From Chlamydomonas sphaeroides (lineage: Eukaryota > Chlorophyta > Chlorophyceae > Chlamydomonadales > Chlamydomonadaceae): DNA of 64,000 nt. The stretch lies in the NCBI GenBank assembly GCA_001662425.1, contig BDDC01000004.1:224572-288571 (forward strand), read 5' to 3'. A program made the position numbers and the translations under genes. The notes under the pieces were generated by a model that was given only the letters and a program-made list of their open reading frames with translations, made no database searches and was not told the origin of the DNA. This document shows positions 23,773 through 36,075 of this stretch, in pieces. Each line of letters starts with the position of its first letter. Position 1 is the first letter of the stretch.

Positions 23773-24152
23773 TTGCTGTAGGCCGGGGTTGGGCACCGCA
23801 CGGCAGGACAGGAGCCGGCGTGGCGTGGGCTGTGGACCAAGTTGATGCTCGCACCTCCTCGGAGCCTACTAGGATTGAGATGCTTGGAAGGAGGATAGCA
23901 CTGTCGGGCGTGCGATAGCCGAGCGGCGCACACTAAGCTCGAATGTTGTGGTACGTGAAGATGCTGCGGTGCTTGTGTGGGGGGCCAGGGCTGGGACGGA
24001 GCACTGGACGTACTCGGTTGCCTCAGCCGCATGAGCACAGGGCCCCCGCCGCCGTTCTGGGCCTGATATGCTGACTGCCGCCGGCTGCAACAAGGCGAGG
24101 CGTGATGTATCGTACGTGTATAGGCTATCGGTGGCCATCTCGTGTCACAAGC

Positions 24153-24157
24153 TTACA
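24153..24157 (-). terminator. TGTAA-type polyadenylation motif, minus strand
   Basis: TTACA on the plus strand, that is TGTAA read on the minus strand, about 300 bases beyond the stop of the gene ending at 24451. TGTAA is the usual volvocine poly(A) signal. The five-base motif occurs by chance often, so the assignment is tentative. Confidence 0.4.
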
Positions 24158-24249
24158 TGCGCAGGAGTACGTGGAGCCTGCCACAACGCTTATACGCTCG
24201 TAGCATGTCCGCCGTGCAAGCACCTGACGCCGGGCCGCTTCCGGCACCT

Positions 24250-24254
24250 TGTAA
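24250..24254 (+). terminator. TGTAA polyadenylation motif for the OYE gene
   Basis: First clear plus-strand TGTAA after the OYE stop at 23772, about 480 bases downstream. It lies beyond the minus-strand motif at 24153, so the two convergent transcripts would overlap by about 100 bases. Confidence 0.45.
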
Positions 24255-24450
24255 TTCACTGCTCAAGCAGGGCCGGACCAGCGACCGCAAGCTAACTGGT
24301 CCCTCCTGACGCATCCAGTCTTCCGTGCCGCACCCAAGCACGGCCCAAGCCACTCAGGTCGGTCACCATGCAGCACAGCGTGAGTCCTGGCGGTTTCTCA
24401 GGTACCCTCCGATGACTTCCACGCTGGTTCTACAGTAAAAGAGCACAGCG

Positions 24451-27150
24451 TCAGTCGTCGTCGCCAGCGCGTTTGGCGCCCGCCGGCCGGCCCAGCGCCA
24501 GCCGCACGCGCCGCAGCAGCTTGGGCGCCCCAAATGCCGCCACCGATACCAGCAGCACCAGGCCCATGAAGCACAGCGCCAGCCCTATTTGCGGGCCGGG
24601 GGCAGGACCAAGACATGGGAGGGCAGTCAGTGCGTGCCATCGCACTAGCCGCGGGAGGAGCGTGGGGTACACACCAGCAGCTACCTATCGGCTGCCGGAG
24701 CGGCCGCCGGCCTCACCCAGTGCGTGCAGCAGGATCTGGTGCTCCATATGCGGCGCCAGCTGGCGGGCCAGCGCCTTCTCGCGCAGCACGGGGTCTCGCG
24801 TGTGCCTGCGCGTGGCGGAGGGGCGCGCCAGGGTGGACAGCGAGTGTGTCCATCTACAAGGCCAAGCCACACGCGCCGCGCGTGCGATTGTGTGGGTCGC
24901 CAGCGTGCGGCCATCCAGGCGAGCCAGGGGTGCCATGCCATGCAGCCCCATGACCCATGGCGCTTCGCCAGCGGCAGCAGCAAGGGAGCGGTGGACAGAG
25001 CGCGCGCTGCCTGGGCCGGCAGGCCCCTTTCAGTGGGCGGCTGGGCGTGAGCACGCGGACGGCAACATCGGATGCCGTTGCGCGTGGATGCGCTCGCGTG
25101 AGCGGGGCGGCCCGTGTTGATGGGCTCGTGAGCTTGAACGAGGGTGCGGCATTTGCGCTTATGCATGCGTGCGTGCGGCTGCAGCCGCAGCGCCCCGTCT
25201 CCCGCTATCCATCTGTAGCGGCTGGCGTAGCACTGGCTAGGGCGCCGCAGCCCAAGACGGGCAGAATCAGCGCCCCACCTGATGCTCACGACGGTGGCGT
25301 TGGCGGCGGACTTGGGCAGGTACTGCCGCCCGTTGATCTTGCCGCCGCGCACGTCCAGACGCCGCCAGTGGCCCGGCTCCCACTTGTCCTCGGGCCAGCA
25401 GCCGGGGCCGCCGCCCAGCTGCGAGTCCAGCGTGAAGGCGCCGCTGCGGGGTAGGATGCACCGAGGGAGCAGCGAACTGGTAAGCCAGTACCGAGCCAGA
25501 AGCCCCGGCCCAACGCTGGGGGAGGAGGACAGGGCGCCGGGCGAGGCGTGTGAATTGAGGAGGGCTGGGGTTCGGCCAGGGCTGAAGGCCGTAGGTAGAG
25601 GAGCCAGGCGAGCGCTAGCTAGCAGCCGGCCGGGCGACGCCAGGCGGCCTCCTGCCGTGGGCCTGGATCATGCAGTCCGGCTGGAGCCCTGGCGCCCTCA
25701 CAGCCGCCTCACGTGGCTGCGTCGCGGTCGACCTTGACGCACAGCGCCGCCAGGTACTCGTGCACGGAGCAGGTGGCGTCGTCCTGCAGGGATGGCGGCA
25801 AATGACGCAGCAGCAGCGCTTCAACGGCTGGAGCGCGCAAGCTCGGCCGCACGGCAAGGCGTCCGGCGGCGGCGGCAGCGAGCGCAGCGGGAGGCGAGCG
25901 CCTACCTGCCACACGCCGTGCTGGTCGTACATGCAGCGCCCCTCGCCGCCTGCGACAGGGCAGAGGCCCGCCGGGCGCGCGTGTGATCAGCGGTCCTCTC
26001 TGCCAACCAAGGCCGCCAGCCAAGCCACCCTGGCCATGCCCAACCGAGACTGCCAGCACTGCCAACATTGCTCATGTGCAAACCAAGGCCGCCAGCCCTG
26101 TCCATGCCCGCCGGCGGTGCGCTGTGCCGCCCTGCCGGCCCCACCCGCCGCTACGGTCCGCTGCCGCACGAACTCCAGCGGCGGCAGCTCCAGGCGGCTC
26201 TCCAGCGCCGTGGCGCCATCCACCACCAGCAGAGCCGCCGCCCGCGGCCGCGTGAGCTCGGGCGTGACGGGCCGCCATTGCCTGTGGTGTGGGTGGATCC
26301 GTGCGTCGGAAGGGTCGCCAGGCGCACGGGCAGGGAGTAACATGGCTGCACATACTCGATGCTTGGCAGAGCAACGGCTCATCCTGCCCGCCGCAAAAGC
26401 AGGTCGCCCGGCAACCTGTTTTCTGTGCACAGAGGGCTCCTTGCCGTTTACGTAGGGCTTCTTGCCGTACGGCCAGCCGTACCGATCAGCCTGCCGTACC
26501 GTGTCGTACCGTACCTGCTGTGCGCGACCTGGTGCTGGTCCGTCAGCGTCACGGTGCGCGCCGGCAACAGCGCCGCCAGCAGCTTGTCGGCCGTGAAGCC
26601 CAGGCCCTCCTGCCGCCCCGCGCCGCCATCCCGGCCAGCGGGCCCCGGCTGCTGCTTTGACGTGCGCCCGCCGCCGCCGCGGTGCCGCCGCGTGGAGGGC
26701 TGCGCCTCGAGCGCCAGCGGCACCGGCTGCGCCAGGCCCTCCAGCTCCAAGGACCAGCGGCTGGCGGAGAAGGCCGTCCGGTGCTGCGCGTCCCAGGCCT
26801 CCAGGTCTGGGGGTGAGCGGCGTACGTCGGGAGGGTGAGGACAGGGTAGTGTCGGGTGACGACGCTGGCTCGCTGGGGTCTGTGGCCCCAAGCAGAGCGA
26901 CAGGCCCTGACACGTATGCCTTGTTGAGTGCTTGGCTGCCGGCCACGCGGCAGCCCAGGGGACAGGGTGGAGTGATCCTGGGCACAGCGGCTAGCTCACT
27001 GATGATGACAGCACGGTTCTCACATTGCTGGTAGCTGCTGGCGATCTGGCGGTGCAGGTGCCGGTACTGGCTGCCTGTGGCTAGGTAGCCGCCGGCCAGC
27101 AGCATGAGCAGCGACAGGCCCAGCAGCGACAGCGCACGGCCGTCGGTCAT
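24451..27150 (-). CDS. Two-TM protein with cysteine-bearing lumenal domain, function unknown
   Basis: Eight exons can be joined in phase, from ATG at 27150 to the stop at 24451-24453, giving about 352 residues. An N-terminal hydrophobic segment (LSLLGLSLLMLLAGGYLATG) is followed by about 280 residues of presumed lumenal or extracellular domain, then a C-terminal span (LALCFMGLVLLVSVAAFGAP) and a short basic tail (KLLRRVRLALGRPAGAKR). The middle has conserved-looking pieces: QWRPVTPELTRPRAAALLVV, GEGRCMYDQHGVWQ, DDATCSVHEYLAALCVKV, GPGCWPEDKWEPGHWRR and SIRHTRDPVLREKALARQLA. Four cysteines could form two disulfides, and NAT is a glycosylation sequon. The layout suggests an endomembrane protein with both ends anchored. 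I do not recognise the family. An earlier in-frame ATG at 27294 would add 48 residues that lack hydrophobic character; 27150 is preferred because it puts the signal anchor at the N terminus. Confidence 0.65.
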
Positions 27151-28153
27151 CTCCCCGGAGCCGCCGCCGGCGTTGCTGGCGCGCGCCTGCAGACGGTGGG
27201 GCCAGGGCCGGCGGAGTGACGGCGGGGATGTCGGGTGCGTGGGAGCAGCGGTATGGCAACAGTTCCTAACATTGTGCCCCAGGGATCTTAACACTGCTAT
27301 TGGTACGATGCTAGGCCTGCGATGTTACACAGAGGTTGCGGACCCACCTGGGCGCTCGTCGCGGCTGCATCACCCGCATTGACGCGCCGCGGCTGCGTGT
27401 CAACGAATATAGTTGTTTGGTTGACGTCTATTGGTCTCTGCCGCATCTGCCTTGCGGTCGATAGCGCAAGGGTTGTTCACAAAACTTGGGTTCAGCGCAT
27501 GCCGTCTTGCGCACAGAACATGCGGATGCTATAAGTGTGCGTCCAAGATATGTATTGAGTGCACGCGGTCGGGTACGGTCAAGGTCCGCTTCGCCGATTA
27601 GGGCTGTCACTTGCATCGTGGATCGGTCCCTCGCGTCCCCTCGCTTGCCAGCGTGCCGCGAGCAGGCCCCCGGCGTTCTTCCCTGCTCCCCAGCCCAGAC
27701 TACAGCGTTGAATATGCGTGCGCACCTGTGGACGGCGGAGGCTGCAACTACTGCGTGGTCCAAGGCATGGCCTCCCCCTGGTCCTGGACGGCCTCGGTGT
27801 GGGGTTCGGGTTCGGCGTGTGGGTTTGTCGGGTCGGTTTCAAGCGGCATAGAAGTGATACTTGATATATCTAAGCTCATCTACGCTGAGCACGCGACTCA
27901 TGCAGCTTCTAGTTGCAGTCAGCTGTCGCAACAAAAACCGTGCCAGCCTTCACTGAGCTCGTTTGCTCAATTGCGCACGCTCGCTACCGTGGTCGTAAGA
28001 TGGAGGAAGGACGGATGCAGCTGCTACGTTGAGCGGCGCTGGCATGGCGCTGGTGCCGCGCCGCGGTCCGCGCTATCACGACGAGGTGCCGCTTCTACAG
28101 ATCAAATAATATTGCTAAGCGCAGTGCTAGGCCGTGCCCGCCGGCCTCGTGCC
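27151..28153. other. Divergent intergenic stretch, no supported gene
   Basis: It lies between the starts of the minus-strand two-TM gene and the plus-strand kinase gene and should carry both promoters. An open frame from 27611 runs into the kinase first exon, so the kinase start could be further upstream. No RWD or signal-peptide-like sequence was seen in it. Confidence 0.4.
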
Positions 28154-31100
28154 ATGCCGGCACGCACTCGCGAAGCATCGAAATCCCCGAAGGCCCGCCC
28201 CGCCGTCCGCCGGCGGCCCGCTCTCTGCCCGCCTGCTGCTTGCCCCCAGGGCTTTCTTGATGTTCTGGCCAAGTCAGGCCTGCCGTACGACGAGGCGGTC
28301 GCGGCGGTCGCCGCTGCTAGGTCGCGGGAGCGCGAGCGCGACCGCCGTTTCATCGGCCCTGCGCGGCCGCCAGCACAGCCCGGCCACGGGACTGCCCGAC
28401 CTGGCGAAGAAAACGCAGCAGCCGACGCCGGGGGACAGGTAAGCCACCCGGGAGCTGGCAGCGCGTCCTAGGATGGGGTCGCGGCGTAGGCCTGGCTGCC
28501 AACACGCACCTGGGACATCACGCTTCCACGGAGCACCGACCTCAGGCCGGCGCACCTCCTCTCGCGTGCACCCGCAAGCCCCGGCGCCTCCTCCCTCCCT
28601 GGCATGGACCCCAGGGCGCGCACTTGGCCGGCAAGCGAGCCAATGGCGGCGGCTTGGGCGGCGGCGGCGGCGCATTGCAGCTGGCCGCCGCCGGGGGCCC
28701 TCTGGTGCCCCTGCATCTTGCGGGTGGGTGTGGCTGCATGAACCTCAGGGGCTAGGAGTCTGGGGGCTGAGGGATTGAGGGGACTAGGCGTCCGGAGCGG
28801 GCATCTGTTGGCGGTCGCCTACAGTGGCGGTGGCGCGCCTTGGCCTCCGGAGCTGACCGGGGGCCAACTGGTATCATGATCGGGGCTCTGACCGAGCTCA
28901 GATCGGTGGGTCCTGCCCTCGAGCAAAGGCGCATCCATTTGGAATGTTGCGTTACGTGGCAGTAGCCAGGGGTTCGTGGCGTGTTTGACGTTGGTCGCCG
29001 GCGCCTGGTCCCCTCACGTTGCCAGGGGTGGCGGAGGGCCAGGTCTCGGCCGCCGCGCTGACGCTGGCCGTGGCGCTGGCGGCGGGCGGCGGCGGCGCCG
29101 TGCCGCCGGCGCTGCTGCAGATGGTCTCCCCTTTCTGGTGGGTGGGGATGGGCGGGTTGTGGGGTTCGCAGAGTGCAGCGGCGCTCCGACGCGCGAGCTG
29201 CACGTGACGTAGCCAGGCCGGCAGGCCGCAGGCTGCGGCGCTGCGAGGTTTCACTCCAACCAGCGCCGTGGTCGTGCCCTGCCCGCACCAGCTCGCCGCC
29301 GTCTGCCGCCGCGCCCCGCCCCGCACAACGCTTTTGCCTGCGTCCCCCCCTTCCTGCCCTGCGCTCCCGCCGAAGGGCCCGCATGGAGCAGATCCGGCCG
29401 CTGGGCAAGGGCGGCTTCGGCAACGTAGTGGCGGTTCAAAAGTAGGCGGCGGCGGCGTGGAGTGACTGCATCCTGTTGTGTACATATCGCACAGTACAGT
29501 ACGGTACCGGTGACAGTATGCTGGCAGCAGTAGCAGGAGTTGCTGGCAGCGTCGCGGCAAGGCGAGGTTGGGCGAGGGGGTCAGGGCTGGGCTGCCCTAC
29601 CGCAGCCCTTCCACTGTGCAGAAGCGGACGAGGCGAGCTCACGCGAGGGCGCCCTACCCACACGCCCCGGGCGTGTATCGCCCACGCATGTGCCCCGTTC
29701 TGCCCCCGCGCTCGCCCACGTCTATGCAACCCGCGCCGTCACCCGGGCTCCCCGTCGTCCCCTGCCCGCCGCAGCCGCCTGGACCGGCGCTTGGCTGCGG
29801 TCAAGGCCGTGCCCTTCCGCTCCAGCCTGCCGCCGTGGGCGCCGCCGCAGCAGCTGGAGGCGGAGCAGGCCAAGATGCTGCGCGAGGTGAGGGCCGCTGC
29901 CAGGGGCCCCAACAGATGTTGTGGCGCGCCGCGCGGGCCGTGTTTACCTTGACCTTGTTACCTAATTTGGAACACACACCACCGCTGCAGCCGGAGCCGG
30001 CCAGGAGCCGGCCAGGCGGTCGGGGGTGATGAGGGGTTGGGTGCCGGTGACCCACATCGCACGGCCATTCCTCGACGCCAATGTTGCCCAATCCCCAAAC
30101 TGACGCCCGACCCGACCCCGGCACATCCGGGTGCTGCCGCAGGTCCAGGCGCTGGCGGGCCTGGACGGCTGCCCGCATGTGGTGCGGTACTACAGGTGAG
30201 GGAGGTCACATCGGCTAGCGACGTGTGCTAACGGAGGGCAGAGGCAAGGGAAAGGCGGGGCCACCATGGGGCCAGGCCGCATGCAACGATGGTGGCATGG
30301 AGCATTGTGGTTGCTGCGACAGCGGGGTGCAGGTTGAGAGGCCCTAGGACGCCCAACGGCGCCGCTGCATTTGCGCGGACGTAGGCTGGGTGGGTGCGCA
30401 TTTGCGGTGAGGTGACGAACGCACGCCGACGCGGATGTCCACGTGCATGCGCCGTCCGTCGGCCGCAGCGCCTGGATCGAGCCGGCGTGGGAGAAGCTGG
30501 GGCAGCAACTGGCGAGGAACGGTGGGACCGCGGCCGCCGCGGCCGCCGGCGACGGCAGGCTGGCGGCGGCGCTGGCGGCGGCGGCGGCGGCGTCCACGGC
30601 GGCGGCGGCGGCGGCGGCGGCGGGCGCCGCGGCTCCAGGTGGGAGGCGGCGTTGCGCCGCGTGCCGTTGGCTGCTCCAAGGAGACCTGCGGTTGGTAGCT
30701 CAAAGGAGAGCGTGACGTGATGGTCTGATTGCAGCTGGTTGGTGCTAAGATCCCGTTGTTGCCAAGTCCCCCGGACGCGCGCATGGTGGCGTCCACACGC
30801 CCTTTGCGTGACACAGCGGGTTGTGTTGCCGGCACCTGCAGGCATCAGGCCAAGGCGCTCGGCAGCAGTGGCGGCTGCGGCAGCGGCTGTGGCGGCACCT
30901 GCCGCCGCAGCTGCCGCCGCGCAAGCTGTCAGAGGCAGCGGCCGTGGCGCTGGGGTCGCCGTCGGCGCTGGCTTCGTCAAGTTTGGCACGAGCAGCGGCG
31001 ACAGCGGCGGCGGCGGCGGCGGCGCGCCAGGCTACGTCAGATATGACGGCAGCCCCGGCAGCGGCAGCGGCATCAGCGGCGGCGGCTTCGGCGGCATGGC

Positions 31101-34100
31101 CTACCCGCAGTGCCGCATCCGGGAAGTCTGCTCCGACCGGGACGGCGGCGACGACGAGGATGCGGGCGGCAGCGGAAGCGGAGGCGACGACGAGGACGGA
31201 GACCGCCGCCGCAGCGGCCCCGGCGGCTCCGCCGCCGCGCCGGTGTCGCTGCCGTCGCCGGGCCCCATTGTGACGCTGCCGATAAGCAGCTCCGAGGAGC
31301 CTACGCGCCGTACCGCCAGCGCTAGCCTCAGCACCGGCCCGGGCTCCTGCTCCCCTGCCGCCAGCATGCTGCCGCCGCCGCTGTCGGCCGGTCCCATCAT
31401 CACACTTGCCGCCAGCACCGACGCCAGGGCGGCGCCGCAGCTGCCGGTACGCGAGCGGCCGCGCAAGAGCCCCGTCCGCTGGCCCCCGCGCGCTCCCTCC
31501 CCGTTGCCAGAAGTGCCGAAGCCCAGCGCGCCACGCCCTGCTTCAGCACTCACGGCGGCAGCAGCGGCGCACCTGGCAGCAACCCCAGAGTCGTCTCGAT
31601 CTGGATCTGGATCTGGATCTGAAGCCAGCAGCACGGCGGAATCCAGCAGCTCGGTCGAATCCGTTCGGGTACCGCCGGGCCCCTGTCGGGCTGGGTACGA
31701 CAGTACAGGCGCTGAGGGCGCCATTGGCGGCGCAGGAGCAGGGATGGGTGGTGGCACTGGCGCTGGCGGAGGTGGTGGCGGCGGCAGAGGAGCAGGCCGC
31801 GGCTCGCAGCGGCAGCTCAGAGCGGAGCAACGCCTGCGGCCTGCGGCCCGGCCGGCGGCGCCGGGTCAGGAGGAGGAGGACGATGGCTGGACATTTGACC
31901 GCGGCGGCCGCAGCGGCGGCAGTGGCAGCGATGAACAGAGCGGCAGCAGCAGCGGCTTCGGTAGCGACAGCGAAGGCAGTGGCAGCGGAGGCACGCCGTC
32001 GCGAACACGCAGCCTGGCTCTGAGCGCCTCAAAGCAGCACAGCTGGACCTTTGATCGTGGCGGCCGCGGCGAAGGCCACGGCGACGGCTGGAGCGGCACC
32101 GGGAGCGGCAGCGGCAGCGGCACCCGGAGTGGCAGCGGCAGCGGCACCCGGAGCGGCAGCGGCAGCGGCACTCGGAGCGGCAGCGGCAGCGGCACCCGGA
32201 GCGGCAGCAGCAGCCGCACCAACAGCGGCGAAAGCGGCGACGGCAGCGGCAGCGGGGGCACGCCGTCGCGCACCCGCAGCCTGGCCCTGAGCGCGTCCAG
32301 GCAGCACAGCTGGACCTTCGACCGGGGCGGCGCCGCCGCCAACGCCGACGGGGCAAAAGCCGCACGGGGCTCGTCCGCAGCGGACGTTGAGGAGACCTCT
32401 ACCGGCCACGAGCACAGCTGGACGTTTGACCGGGGCGGCGCCGAGCCCGCCAGCGGGGCAGCTGCCGCCACGGCGCGTGGCGGCAAGGCTGCTACGCCGC
32501 GCGGGGGGCAGGGCTCCCGGCGGCGGCCGGCGGCGGCAACTCAGCAGCCCGACGGCGCCGCGGGCGGCCCCGGTACGGCAGCTGGTGTGGCCGGCCGACA
32601 CCAGGATGGAAATGGGCGCGCCAACTGGGCCCGGACGTACGAGGGTACGGCTTCGACGTCGCCGGTCGGGATCTTCGCCATGGACGGCGTCACGGAATCG
32701 ACGGTTGGGTCCGGCCGGCGTCGCACCGCCAACGGCGGCAGCGGCAGCGAGGGCAGCAGCACCAGCAGCGTCGGGAGCAGCAGCAGCAGCAGTGGGAGCG
32801 GCAGCAGCAGCGGCAGCAGCGGCAGCGGCAGCGCCTCGGACGGGCATGTGGGTCGGCCGCGCTTCGGCTCGGCGCACAGCCCTGCCCTCGGCCGAGGCCG
32901 CGCTGGCGCCGTGGTGGGGCCGCTGCTGCCGGCGCCGCTGCCGGCGCCGCGCCACATGCGACGCCGGCCACCGGCCTCCTCCCGCCCGCCGGCGCAACCC
33001 CTCGTCAGCAGCCCCACGCACGGACCCCAGGCCTATGCCGCCGCAGCGCCAGGCCCCCGGTCCAAGCTGCCCGGTACCGACCGCGCCGCCGCCGGGCCCG
33101 GCCAGGCGGGGCCGCTGTACGGCTCCGCATTGCCTGATCTGGCGGCACTGTACGGTATCCAGCGCTGGCCGTACAATCTGTACATCAGCATGGAGCTGGT
33201 GGTGGGGCCCACGCTTGCGGCCTGGCTGACGTCGAGGGCGGCGGGGCTGAGGGGCTGCGGCCACCCACCCGAGGCATCGCTGGAGCGAAGCATCTTCCGG
33301 CAGGCAGGGCCAAGGGCAGGGCCAAGGGCAGGGCCAAGGGCAGGGCCAAGGGCAGGGCCAAGGGCAGGGCCACGAAGCAGGGGTGCTTGGCAGCCTTGGA
33401 GGCAGGCTCGGGGCAGGGCATCTAACGGGCTTGGCAACCAAACCCATGCTGCTGCCCCTCCCCCACTCGCCTGCCGCCAGATCGTGACGGGCCTAGCCCA
33501 CGTCCACGCCGCCGGCATCCTGCACCGCGACCTCAAGCCAGCCAACATCTTCCTGCTGCCGCTCGTGCAGCACCACCACTCGCCGTCGCAGCAGGGGCCG
33601 GGCGCGGAGGCGCGCGCAGGTGCGGCACGGCCCACAGAGGGACGGACTAGCGCCCTAGCATGGGAGCGGTGGCGCCAGGTTGCACGGCTCCGCTGCGTGC
33701 ACTGACCCCCGTCCCCGTCCCCGTCCCCGTCCTCCGCTGCGTGCACTGACCCCGGGGTCCCCGGGGCGCACACACGCACACCGGGGCTCCCCGACGCTGT
33801 GTGAGACATTGTCGGGCCCCGACGCACTCGCCCCTCCGCCCCGGCAGAGGCCTACCTGGTCAAGCTGGGCGACTTCGGGCTCGCCGTCGACCACACGGTG
33901 AGTGTCGTACCGTACTGCATGCCGAGCTGCGGTTGTCGTACAATAGGCTGGCGGCAAAGCGTCGTCACACGAGAGTCATCGCATCTGCAAGGCCTCGCTC
34001 TCGCTGTGGCACCACAGCAATCGGCGCCTGCCCGCCACGCAGTCATACCCCCTGCTCGGTTTCGGTTTCTCTTTCCTAATGGAATGTGTCTCTCTCTCCC

Positions 34101-36075
34101 CTTGCGCCCTTTAGGACCCCTCGGCCGGCAGCTCCAGCGGCCCCGACTCCTCGTTCTCGGCCACGTCCTCCTCCGCCTCCGCCTCCGCCTTCGCTGCGGC
34201 CGCCGCCAGCGCCGCCACCGCCGCCGCCACCGGCGGCGGCGCCTTCCCGCCCACGCGCCCCGCGCCCTCGCCCTTCATGCGCCGCCCGCCGTCGTTGCCC
34301 CTCCTCGTTGACGCCGCCAGCAACGGCGATGGCGGCGCCGCCGCCGCCATCCCGGCCGCCGCCACCAGCGGCGCAGTCGGGCTCATCTCCCATCTGTCCA
34401 GCGGCTCGGGAGCTTCCGCCCGTACGTCGGGCATCGGTACGGCGTCGTACAGCGCGCCCGAGCAGCTGGGCGAGGACCAGGCGCCGGGCGGGTCGGCCTT
34501 CGGTCAACGCGGCGGCGGTCAACGCGGATCCGGTCAACGTCTGTCGTACTACGGACCGCAGGTTGACATCTTCCCACTGGGCCTCATCCTCATGGAGCTC
34601 TTCTGTGTGCACCACACGGGTGAGCAGTCGCCGTTGGGCTGACGATAGCCGACGACAAAGGGAGGCTGCCGATGTGCCACGGTGATGGTGGCCGGCTGCG
34701 TTCTTAGGGGCCCCTACATCCCGCCACCTCCGGGTTCCACATGGATGGCGCAAGGCGGGTGCCTCAAGCCCTGCTCGCTGTGTCGGCTGTCGTCGTGTCA
34801 AGACGTCGCGCTCGCCCGACCTCAACTATCCACCCCCACCAGGCATGGAGCGTGCGAGCGCCATGCGCGAGGCCCGCCGCGGCCGCCTGCCCCCGTCCAT
34901 GCAGGTACGGTAAGGTGGCCCTTTTTACTGTAGAAACAGCGTGGAAGCACTGGCAGCCCGGGGACTCCACGACTAGACCGGTTAGAGGGCGGCCCACAAC
35001 GCTGTCGCTGGCACCTGCAGCAGCAGCGGCCTATTGCGCGCGCCACCGCTCCGACCACAACGCGGTGTGCAATCTGACGCGCCCGCCTGCCGCGCTCCTC
35101 CCAGGCCGCCTTTCCTGCCGAGGCGCAGCTGGCGGCGCGCTGTCTGTCGGCCAGGCCTCAGCTGCGGCCCACGGCCGTCCAGGTGGGGCTTTTGTGTAGC
35201 AAGAATGAAGGGGGTTGCGCTGGCATGGTGGCTGACGTCAGCGCGAGGGGCAGCGCTTGCCGCGCCCCTCGGCCGGCCCGGCTGCAGCGGCTCTGCGCGC
35301 GCGCCTGCCTGTGCTATCCCGGTCGTGCCCTGGTGCTTAGCACACACGACACGTGTTGCTCGGTTGTTGGTTTTGCATTGCCGTGCTGCAGATCCTGGCG
35401 ATGCTTGAGGTCATGTGGGGGCCCAGCCGCGGCGGCGGCGGCGGCGGTGGCGGCGGAGCAGGCGGCGGCGGCGATGACGTGCAGCAGGGCCGGCTGTCGA
35501 ATGGCGGCGCCGGCGGCGCGGCTGACCTGCAGTGCGCCATGTCGACCCCGGCGGCGCCGCTGGCACTGCCGTGGGGGCGCCAGCAACTGCTGCCAGCGCC
35601 GCCGCTGCTGCTGCTGCCGGCGCCGGCGCCGTCGTTGTCATTGTCGTCCGGCGCGTCCCCGCCGCCAGCGAGCGCCGCCGTCACTATCAATGTCAACGCG
35701 GCGGCCGTCGTGACGTTGGCGGACTCCTCGGACGAGGCCAGCGGCGGCGGCTGCGGCGGCGTCACGGCCGGCGCGGCGACAGCTGTGGCGGTGGCGCCGA
35801 GGCCCGACACGCGCGACGCGGCATCTCAGACGGAGCTGAGCGGGGTGGCGGCGGCGGCGTCGGTGCTTGTGCCGCTGGCGGCGCCGCCGGGTTTCGCGGT
35901 TGAGGCGGGCGCCGTGGGCGGCGGCGCGGTTCGGCTGGCGGCGCTGCGGGCGGCCCTGGCCCAGCGCGAGGCGGAGGTGGCGGAGCTGCGGCGGCTGCTG
36001 GCGGAGGCGGAGGCGGAAATGGCGGCGGAGGGGGCGGAGCAGGCGAAGCCAGCAGCTAAGCACTTGGAGGGCTAG
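28154..36075 (+). CDS. eIF2-alpha-kinase-type (PEK/GCN2 family) Ser/Thr kinase with giant insert
   Basis: Fourteen exons join in phase (28154-28438, 28615-28723, 29026-29137, 29376-29441, 29775-29886, 30143-30195, 30469-30638, 30842-33303, 33481-33619, 33848-33897, 34115-34619, 34843-34904, 35105-35182, 35392-36075) into about 1628 residues. These kinases phosphorylate eIF2-alpha to cut translation under stress. N-lobe: EQIRPLGKGGFGNVV (about 172-186), Lys in RLAAVKAV (about 200), helix-C EAEQAKMLREV, then GCPHVVRYYSAWIEPAWE. About 850 low-complexity residues follow before YNLYISMELVVGPTLAAWL. C-lobe: ILHRDLKPANIFLLP, LVKLGDFGLAVDHT, a second Gly/Ala/Ser insert, GTASYSAPEQL, VDIFPLGLILMELFC and CLSARPQLRPTAVQ. 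HRDLKPANIF and a long insert between lobes typify PERK/HRI/GCN2. No RWD, HisRS-like domain or signal peptide is visible, so the subtype is open. The C terminus is a short coiled coil (RAALAQREAEVAELRRLLAE). The start is uncertain. Confidence 0.82.
31879..32446 (+). repeat. Repeated WTFDRGG modules and Gly-Ser-Arg repeats inside the kinase insert
   Basis: Four WTFDRGG motifs lie in the insert, three of them preceded by HS (QHSWTFDRGG twice, EHSWTFDRGG once). Two are embedded in the larger near-identical module TPSRTRSLALSASKQHSWTF. Between them 32095-32220 is a 24-bp tandem repeat (ggcagcggcacccggagc type) coding SGSGSGTR. The repeats stay in frame. Confidence 0.85.
33304..33374. repeat. 12-bp minisatellite at the start of a kinase intron
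   Basis: Five full copies and one partial copy of gcagggccaagg directly follow the exon end CGGCAG at 33303. Bases 33304-33480 (177, a multiple of 3) are open in frame. They could be a GC-AG intron (cag|gcaggg ... ccgccag|ATC) or a retained 59-residue AGPR-repeat insert. Confidence 0.85.

Noticed and set aside
30228..33827. Long minus-strand frames (up to 472 codons) opposite the kinase gene
   Set aside because: They are antisense shadows of GC-rich Gly/Ser/Ala codons; the sense strand has kinase motifs and splice phases.
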